Of a stretch of 50,988 nucleotides of DNA, positions 46,101-50,988 are shown piece after piece (positions within the stretch are counted from its first letter, which is position 1; every line of letters begins with the position of its first letter). The translations under genes and the position numbers were made by a program. This stretch comes from Chitinophaga pinensis (lineage in GTDB: Bacteria; Bacteroidota; Bacteroidia; NS11-12g; UBA955), in NCBI GenBank assembly GCA_945890895.1, contig CAMDDG010000016.1, positions 1 to 50,988 of the forward strand, written 5' to 3'. The notes beneath the pieces are model-generated. The model searched no databases and was not told where the DNA came from. It saw only the letters and a program-made list of their open reading frames with translations.

Positions 46101-49100
46101 GCTACTGTAGTGGTAAAAGACAGTACTGCTCCAGGCAACAAAACAAGAAACCCAGTTGCGTATTTAGATAAAAATGGTTTCGCCATATTATCATCATTTG
46201 ATGTTGATAATGGAAGTTCAGATAACTGTGGTATTACGAAAACAACCTTAAGTAAAGATCGATTTACCTGCTCCGATTTAGGCAAGAATTCCATTGATTT
46301 TTTAACGGTAGATGCAGCTGGTAATCAGAGTAAAACGAATATTGAAGTTACCGTATTGGATTCAATTAAACCGGTAATGAGAGCAAGCAATCGTACGGTT
46401 TATTTAGATTCTGCGGGTGTTTATGATTTGGATTGGAATTATTTTGATGCAGGTAGTACCGATAATTGCAAGATTACTAAAAGAACATTAAGTCAGTATC
46501 ATTTTACGTGTGCCGATATTGGTAATCGATTGATATTGTATACCATTCAAGATACTTCGGGAAATTCGGCCTTGGCAGTATTAACCGTCAAGGTTATGGA
46601 TACTTTATCTCCGAAACTATTTGTTGAGAATAAGAAATTGCAGCTGAATTCTTCGGGTACAGCGAAACTGAATTTATCGGATTTCGCACCCAAATGTTCA
46701 GACAATTGCAGCATTTCTCAGTTGTATTTCTCGGATTCGTTATTCGACTGTTCAGAGTTGGGTGTTAATCTGGTGCGATTAATTGCAAAAGATGCTTCGG
46801 GCAATATTTCTCAAAAGTCGTTTACGGTTGAAGTTTCAGACAACAGTGCACCTATTTTAACTACCAAAGAAACCACCATTTATATTGATACTGCGGGAAG
46901 GGCTTTGTTGAAGTTCAATCAAGTGATTTCTGAGGCCAACGATAATTGCAGTATTTCAAAAATTGTGTTAGAGCGGGAAGTATTTTCAGTTACTGATTTA
47001 GGTGAAAACTGGATTACGGTTCATGCTTTTGATGGTTCAGGTAATCGATCGTTGGACTATTGGACAAAAGTGAACGTTGAAGTGGGCGATTCCGACAAAG
47101 ACAGCATTCCTGATTTTATTGAACGCGCCATAGATTTTGATGGAGATGGTGTTCCTAATTACCTAGATAGAGATTCGGATAATGATGGAATTAGCGATTT
47201 AAATGAAAATAGCGGATTAAAAGTACTTCTTGATCTGGATCGCGATGGGTATCCCAATGTTTTTGACTGGGATTCTGATGGGGACGGTATCAATGATTGC
47301 GTAGAAGTCAATGGTTTTGACCCCGACAGAAATGGGCGCGTAGGTATTGGAAAAGTTTTAGTGAGTTTTTGGGGGATACCTTTGCTTGCAGCAGGAGGAG
47401 ATGGGTATGCTGAAATCTTTACGGACAATGATCTAGTTCCAGATTACAAAGATTGGGATTCGGATAACGATTTGATATCTGATAAATTGGAGAATAAAAA
47501 TAATTCTGAATTGATTGATAACGACAAAGACGGTATTCCTAATTTCCGAGATTCAGACAGCGATGCAGATGGTATTTCGGATTTGGATGAAACAGAAACC
47601 GATTTTGATCAAGATGGAGTTCCGAATTACATTGATTTGGATAGTGATGCCGATGGAATTGCTGATTTAAGAGAAACTAAAAACGATCAAGATTCCGACG
47701 GTATCCCCAATTATTTGGATTTGGATTCGGATTCAGATGGAATTTTAGATGAAGAAGAAGGAGTTGAAGATATTGATAGTGACTTAATTGGTAATTGGTT
47801 GGACGACGATAGTGATAACGATGGTATTTCCGACCAAATAGAAGGTTTGGTTGATACCGATGACGATGGTATTCCAGATTTAAAAGACAAGGATTCTGAT
47901 GGTGATAATATCCCTGATGAAATCGAAGCAATTCCATTTAATGGTAAATTACCTGCTGATTCTGATGGAGATGGTACTTTTGATTTTAGAGATATCGATT
48001 CTGACAACGATTTAATTGCAGATATTCAAGAAGGTCATCCGTTTCAACCTGATACAGATGGAGACGGAACTCCAGATTATCGGGATACGGATTCCGATGG
48101 TGATGGTACATTGGATATTGCTGAGTCTATAAAAGATACCGACGATGATGGAATTATTGATGCTATTGATGAGGATTCGGATAATGATGGAATTCTCGAC
48201 AAAGTAGAAGGATATGCCGATGTGGATTCTGATGGCTTACCCAATTCGATTGATTTGGATAGCGATAATGATGGTATTAACGATGTCACCGAGGTAAAAG
48301 GTACTGATTTTAAAGGGTCTGGAACCGTAGTGCAAGGCACTGTTTACAATGCTATCGATACCGATAATGATGGTTTGTATGACTTCTTGGATGTGGATTC
48401 GGACAATGACGGAATATTAGATATAGTTGAAAGTGGCAATGGTTATTCGGATGAAAATTTAGATGGAAGAGTAGACGGTGGAGATATAGATAAAGACGGT
48501 ATCCCCGATGAAGCCGATGCACTCAGCGGTAGTTATGGCGATTTTGAAGATCTAGGCGTAAGCGATACGGATTTAGATGGAATAGCTGACTTTCAAGATT
48601 CTGATAGCGATAACGATGGTATTTCAGATTTAATTGAGACCGCAAATGACTTTGACTTGGATGAATATCCTAATTACTTGGATGCGGATTCTGATGATGA
48701 TGGTATCACAGATCAAGAAGAAACAGCCAATGATTCAGATAATGATGGTGCAGGTAATTTCGTGGATCTAGATTCGGATGCTGATGGCATTTTGGATAGT
48801 ATTGAATCAAGTAACGACTACGATAACGACGGTATTCCCAATTATTTAGATTTAGATTCAGATGATGATGATACAGAAGATGTATTAGAAGGTGATTTTG
48901 ATAAAGACAAAAATGGGTTTAAGGATTTTGTGGATCCCCAAACATTCGTCCCTGAAATTTTCACACCAAATAACGACGGAGTGAATGACTTGTTTGAAAT
49001 AAAAGGGTTGAAAAACTATCCCAATGCACAGTTGACCATTTTTAATCAATGGGGTGTAATTGTATACAAATCCAGTGGAGCGTATGATAATTTGTGGGGA

Positions 49101-49244
49101 GGATGGAATGAAGAAAAGGGAACTTCCAATCAACGATTGATCCTGCCAGAAGGAGTGTACTTCTATATTCTTGATCACAATCGTACCGATGCACCTCAAT
49201 TTACAAAACCTCAAACTAAAGGTAATTTCTATTTAAAGCCCTAA
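43194..49244 (+). CDS. SprB-like surface adhesin (SprB repeats, 80-residue repeats, TSP3, T9SS type B domain)
   Basis: A 2016-residue protein translated from ATGATG; the first ATG overlaps the TGA of the previous gene. Signal peptide to about residue 30 (VVFFGGWKFQSVAAQS). Then about eight SprB repeats (about 30-650; SCFGGSDGSL, NRCFGNATGS, VKCYGGADGS), eight units of exactly 80 residues (about 657-1295), an acidic calcium-binding thrombospondin type 3 region (about 1300-1915; DSDNDGISD, DSDADGI), and a C-terminal type B sorting domain (VPEIFTPNNDGVNDLFEIKG). SprB in Flavobacterium johnsoniae is the mobile gliding adhesin and is followed by sprF; the same order here supports that role, though this protein is about a third of SprB's length. 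Export by the T9SS is inferred from the C-terminus. Calcium probably stiffens the TSP3 stalk. Confidence 0.93.
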   Translation: MMFPLRLFRLFSLIVVFFGGWKFQSVAAQSLTLTAQVKLVSCFGGSDGSLNVQVSGNQGSVDFSYQGILLVNAQLTQLKSGVYTIVAEDSVGTIDSITVSINQPLPVSVNISKVLPSCFYSSNGKLIATASGGTGKFSYYWTDSSGGNFNQSVANYLVHGTYFLHVSDSLGCTLDSTVNLGYYDSIEVSIDHVDVSCSGLSDGQASPKTINSIGNSFNYSWSGPSGYTSNTKNISSLAPGSYQLKVINTQTQCSAVNSVVIVRPDSLKLLLTKTLATLCKGSADGTLESKVTGGRTPYSATWTGPNSYYSTSFNIYNAAAGSYTLQVTDSSGCVAQLNTQVLEPSALSVTSTIVNNRCFGNATGSVTLNVTGGVKPYTYSWSNSMSSQAIQNLKAGNYSVTVMDSNGCSLNRTYSISSPSQLVLNQSSSNVKCYGGADGSLTLLASGGTFPWTYSVKGPSGYNSTTASNKNLSAGNYLIVLRDNNNCTDSASVNITQPASLSVSKKALNSECFGTKGSMSLTVSGGTSPFSYEWTDQNSNLYAATQNVTTADPGNYTFKVTDANQCIVSDTLRIWEPSKLKLSLKSIGNNTCINDTKGELAFSTSGGTKPYSFKLNTSTSQLDSIFKNLKTGKYFVTVSDKNLCTDSTSAAIDFLDVVKPTVTLKNATLYLNSQGKATLDISQISNGISDNCEIETVQISKTDFSCSTLGSNTVSVTAKDFKGNTTTSNCVVTVMDTIKPTLVLQTVNLYLNSSGSATLNPSQANKGNFDNCGITKFTASKTAFSCSDLGSNSITYTVEDAAGNTVTAVQSVNILDTIVPKLSYRNILLYLNSSGSATITASDIDNGSSDNCGIVKQELSQSNFNCNQLGTNFINYRIFDKAQNSSSQSVRVTVIDTMKPVIKVKPVTVYLNQYGFALVAPTDVDDGSFDNCKISTRVLSQSVFTCGNAGNNSVVFTLTDGSGNTTTATATVVVKDSTAPGNKTRNPVAYLDKNGFAILSSFDVDNGSSDNCGITKTTLSKDRFTCSDLGKNSIDFLTVDAAGNQSKTNIEVTVLDSIKPVMRASNRTVYLDSAGVYDLDWNYFDAGSTDNCKITKRTLSQYHFTCADIGNRLILYTIQDTSGNSALAVLTVKVMDTLSPKLFVENKKLQLNSSGTAKLNLSDFAPKCSDNCSISQLYFSDSLFDCSELGVNLVRLIAKDASGNISQKSFTVEVSDNSAPILTTKETTIYIDTAGRALLKFNQVISEANDNCSISKIVLEREVFSVTDLGENWITVHAFDGSGNRSLDYWTKVNVEVGDSDKDSIPDFIERAIDFDGDGVPNYLDRDSDNDGISDLNENSGLKVLLDLDRDGYPNVFDWDSDGDGINDCVEVNGFDPDRNGRVGIGKVLVSFWGIPLLAAGGDGYAEIFTDNDLVPDYKDWDSDNDLISDKLENKNNSELIDNDKDGIPNFRDSDSDADGISDLDETETDFDQDGVPNYIDLDSDADGIADLRETKNDQDSDGIPNYLDLDSDSDGILDEEEGVEDIDSDLIGNWLDDDSDNDGISDQIEGLVDTDDDGIPDLKDKDSDGDNIPDEIEAIPFNGKLPADSDGDGTFDFRDIDSDNDLIADIQEGHPFQPDTDGDGTPDYRDTDSDGDGTLDIAESIKDTDDDGIIDAIDEDSDNDGILDKVEGYADVDSDGLPNSIDLDSDNDGINDVTEVKGTDFKGSGTVVQGTVYNAIDTDNDGLYDFLDVDSDNDGILDIVESGNGYSDENLDGRVDGGDIDKDGIPDEADALSGSYGDFEDLGVSDTDLDGIADFQDSDSDNDGISDLIETANDFDLDEYPNYLDADSDDDGITDQEETANDSDNDGAGNFVDLDSDADGILDSIESSNDYDNDGIPNYLDLDSDDDDTEDVLEGDFDKDKNGFKDFVDPQTFVPEIFTPNNDGVNDLFEIKGLKNYPNAQLTIFNQWGVIVYKSSGAYDNLWGGWNEEKGTSNQRLILPEGVYFYILDHNRTDAPQFTKPQTKGNFYLKP
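43280..45160 (+). repeat. SprB repeats, about eight
   Basis: Each unit of roughly 75-85 codons has a Cys near its start (xCxGGxDG or a variant), a SGGTxPYxYxW strand and a GxYxxxVxDxxGC end. Units 3 and 4 are the most degenerate. Lengths vary, unlike the following 80-residue units. Confidence 0.8.
45163..47085 (+). repeat. eight protein repeats of exactly 240 nt
   Basis: The codon before Y/Q-L-N/D (LYLN, VYLN, AYLD, VYLD, LQLN, IYID) falls at 45198, 45438, 45678, 45918, 46158, 46398, 46638 and 46878: seven successive steps of 240 nt with no indel. Each unit has a P-x-V start, xYLN(S)xGxA, a DNC motif, an F-x-C-xxLGxN strand and a DxxGN turn, resembling HYR-like Ig folds. The last unit has Val where the second Cys is expected. 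Confidence 0.92.
47090..48940 (+). repeat. thrombospondin type 3 calcium-binding repeats
   Basis: A run of D-rich 12-14 residue motifs (DxDxDGIPDxxD, DSDNDGISD, DSDADGI) over about 615 codons. Asp side chains at the DxDxDG positions bind calcium in known TSP3 repeats. Two short non-acidic insertions interrupt it (near 47340-47400 and 48300-48350). Serine-rich frames on the opposite strand are shadows of this codon pattern. Confidence 0.88.
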
Positions 49245-49247
49245 AAG

Positions 49248-50189
49248 ATGAAGATAAAAATAGTTCTATTCGGGTGGTTGATTTTCGGGGGATGTTTCAT
49301 GGCGAATGCCCAACAAGTGGCGTTAACTTCCCAATACGATTTGGTCTCGAATATTCAGAATCCCGCTTATAATGGTATGAATCGTTTGCTAAAAGTAGAT
49401 GCCATTTCTCGAGTTCAATGGGCCAATTTCCCGGGTACGCCCCGTTATACTGCCGTGGCTTTTCAAAGTCCAGTGAACAAGGATTTTGCTATGGGTGCCA
49501 ATTTTCAAACGTTACAAGTTGGGAAATTCAAAACAGCATCTCCGTTGAATTTATCTACCTACAGCACTGATATTGCATTTCACCAACAAATAAATAAGAA
49601 TCTTCATTTGTCTGCCGGATTAAGAGTTGGATTGATGTCGTTCAGTATGCGTATTTCTCAATTAACGGCAAATATCCCCTCTGATATTGCCCAACTGGGA
49701 AATGATTACAGTTTTCAATCTCCGTTGGTAGGTGGAGGAATGATGGCTTATGGGAAAAACTACTTTGTAGGCGTATCTATGCCTCAGTTTGCCATTGTTT
49801 CCGATCGGTTGGTGGAAAATGTAAATCTGGGTTACAATGCAAGAAGTTTTTATTCCGTAAATGCGGGTTATATTTACAATTTGTCCAAGGATTGGTATGC
49901 AAAATTAACCGCACAATCTCGCTGGTACGCTGGAATGCGTCCAATTGTAGATGGGAATATTCATTTCGGATATCAAGATGTTTTATCTATGGGATATGGA
50001 TTTAGAAGTACACGAGCGCATGCGTTTCTTACCAAAGTTCGGGTAAATGATTTTTTTAGCGTGGTATATGCTTATGAAAGTGGCAAAGTGTATGATAATC
50101 AAACCTCATTTAATTCACAAGAGTTCGGATTATCCTATCAACTAAATAACAATAAGTCTAAAATTAAAGTGGTTCCAAGAAAATTCTAA
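49248..50189 (+). CDS. PorP/SprF family outer-membrane protein (operon copy)
   Basis: A 313-residue protein with signal peptide (LFGWLIFGGCFMANAQ) and mature start QVALTSQYDLVSNIQNPAYNGM, the characteristic Y/N-x-NPA/PAY pattern of SprF/PorP. The remainder is alternating beta strands with FAMGANFQTLQVGKF and VVYAYESGKVYDNQ, ending in a short basic tail. In Flavobacterium johnsoniae, SprF lies after sprB and is needed to display SprB on the surface; the same order and a 3-nt gap here argue for the same partnership. The signal-peptide codons for FGG contain a TTTCGGGGGA motif copy at 49283. No SD is visible; start is fixed by spacing to the previous stop and the signal peptide. Confidence 0.92.
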   Translation: MKIKIVLFGWLIFGGCFMANAQQVALTSQYDLVSNIQNPAYNGMNRLLKVDAISRVQWANFPGTPRYTAVAFQSPVNKDFAMGANFQTLQVGKFKTASPLNLSTYSTDIAFHQQINKNLHLSAGLRVGLMSFSMRISQLTANIPSDIAQLGNDYSFQSPLVGGGMMAYGKNYFVGVSMPQFAIVSDRLVENVNLGYNARSFYSVNAGYIYNLSKDWYAKLTAQSRWYAGMRPIVDGNIHFGYQDVLSMGYGFRSTRAHAFLTKVRVNDFFSVVYAYESGKVYDNQTSFNSQEFGLSYQLNNNKSKIKVVPRKF

Positions 50190-50192
50190 ACT

Positions 50193-50988
50193 ATGATTAA
50201 ACCTGAGTACATTTTTCTTTGGATTCTATTTCACCTGGGAGCAGTGGAATTGCCACGTGCTATTTCGAAACGGGGACAACCGAAAACCGTTGCAACCGAA
50301 TACGTAACCAAAATGCAGTATGCCGAAGCCATAAAAGCATACAAAAATATCGACAAGGTTAAATCCGATATCGAAATGCGCTCTTTGGCCAAAGCGTTCG
50401 CACAACTCGGTTATAACGATACTGCAATACGTATCATTGAGAAAATTGGAGTCCAGTTTCCTGATAAATATTTACCGGAAGATCGATTGAATTTAGCACT
50501 GCTTAGTCGTAGAACCGGAAACATGGAGCAGTCCGATGCTGTAATCAGTGAAATTAAAACGGCTGATTATGCATCAGTAGCTGTGTTGAATGAATTTTCA
50601 GCTGATTTTTTAAGAAAAAGTTATGCTTTAGAAGAGTCAGAATTGAATTTGCGTTATCATCAGTTCAAAAAATCGGGACAACAGTTTGTGCCGGTATTGG
50701 ATAAAAGAAATCAAAAATGGTATTACCATGAACGACCTTATGTTAGCAGTGGATTGTTGAATTCCGTTTCTTTGGCTGACGATAAACCATTCTCAAAAAT
50801 CATGGAATCCATCTCGGGAATGGATACTGCTGAAATTGAAGGTAAAATCATCCCCAATCAATATTTAAATAGATATTTCGAGCTCAGTTTTATTGACAGT
50901 GTTGGGAATTTCTATGTAACAACCAACCACGGTCTGGTTTCAGACCATGATCGATATTTATTAGATATTTTCCAATTCAAGTACGATG
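50193..50988 (+). CDS. TPR/propeller OmpA-family protein, N-terminal part (cut by window edge)
   Basis: An open frame from ATG 50193, 3 nt after the SprF-like stop, to the window end: 265 codons, no stop. It begins with a signal-like hydrophobic segment (YIFLWILFHLGA). TPR-like helical repeats follow (MQYAEAIKAYKNIDK; LAKAFAQLGYNDTAI; LALLSRRTGN), about 40-150, then an extended beta-type region from about 170 (RPYVSSGLLNSVSLADD). Position after sprF and this start match the OmpA-family proteins (TPR, PD40 propeller, CRD, OmpA) that follow sprF genes in Bacteroidota. The OmpA domain itself would lie beyond the window, so the family is inferred. It likely anchors the adhesin-SprF complex to peptidoglycan. 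Confidence 0.7.
   Translation, partial: MIKPEYIFLWILFHLGAVELPRAISKRGQPKTVATEYVTKMQYAEAIKAYKNIDKVKSDIEMRSLAKAFAQLGYNDTAIRIIEKIGVQFPDKYLPEDRLNLALLSRRTGNMEQSDAVISEIKTADYASVAVLNEFSADFLRKSYALEESELNLRYHQFKKSGQQFVPVLDKRNQKWYYHERPYVSSGLLNSVSLADDKPFSKIMESISGMDTAEIEGKIIPNQYLNRYFELSFIDSVGNFYVTTNHGLVSDHDRYLLDIFQFKYD

Noticed and set aside
47159..48340. Several Ser/Pro-rich minus-strand frames
   Set aside because: They are the complement of the Asp-rich TSP3 codons (GAT/TCG pattern), so shadows.
34430..48940. Possible CRISPR or DNA-level satellite
   Set aside because: Periodicity is at protein level with diverged DNA and no short identical direct repeats with spacers.

Overview
This window is AT-rich bacterial chromosome from a member of the Bacteroidota, probably a Flavobacteriales-like, type IX secretion (T9SS) bearing, Gram-negative bacterium. 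The evidence is the gene content (two PorP/SprF family proteins, SprB repeats, two C-terminal T9SS type B sorting domains, a PorE-like OmpA lipoprotein, DUF3078, DUF2892, short Bacteroidota-type MenE), the promoter style (TAnnTTTG boxes, one with a TTTG box 20 nt upstream), and the lack of Shine-Dalgarno sequences. I cannot name the genus. I saw no mobile element, prophage, CRISPR array or rRNA.

Left part (1-14.4 kb) is mostly housekeeping: the start of menE (cut by the window edge), a Tat-exported class V aminotransferase, anmK (muropeptide recycling), an amino-acid dehydrogenase, pepT, a fatty-acid desaturase, a DUF2892 membrane protein, a methyltransferase, a large AsmA-like protein, a small membrane protein whose 3' end is triplicated in tandem, an HtrA protease and kdsA. 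Middle part (14.4-32.6 kb) is largely envelope functions: a PorE-like lipoprotein, a secreted M1 aminopeptidase, tRNA-Asp, an unrecognised 450-residue protein, two paralogous lipocalin-like lipoproteins, a photolyase-related protein without Fe-S cysteines, an AlgI/AlgJ-like polysaccharide O-acetylation pair, a TonB-receptor-like barrel protein, a DUF3078 protein and a PorP/SprF protein.

Right part (32.8 kb to the end) is one tightly packed operon running out of the window. It holds a 3473-residue PKD-array adhesin, a 2016-residue SprB-like adhesin (overlapping the first by 4 nt), a SprF-like outer-membrane protein (3 nt gap) and an OmpA-family protein with a TPR-like N-terminus (3 nt gap, truncated by the window). 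The inferred picture is that both giant proteins are exported by the T9SS and held on the surface through SprF/OmpA partners, as known for SprB/SprF in Flavobacterium johnsoniae gliding. A second SprF-like gene is divergent from the operon.

The most unusual signals are: a 10-mer (TTTCGGGGGA) present ten times, always in the sense orientation when inside a gene; an exactly 240-nt, eight-fold protein repeat with no indels in the SprB-like adhesin; a four-domain super-period inside the PKD array; four genes whose -7 promoter box lies 4-5 nt before the ATG (likely leaderless mRNAs); the 55-bp triplicated gene end; and the photolyase-related protein with only two cysteines.
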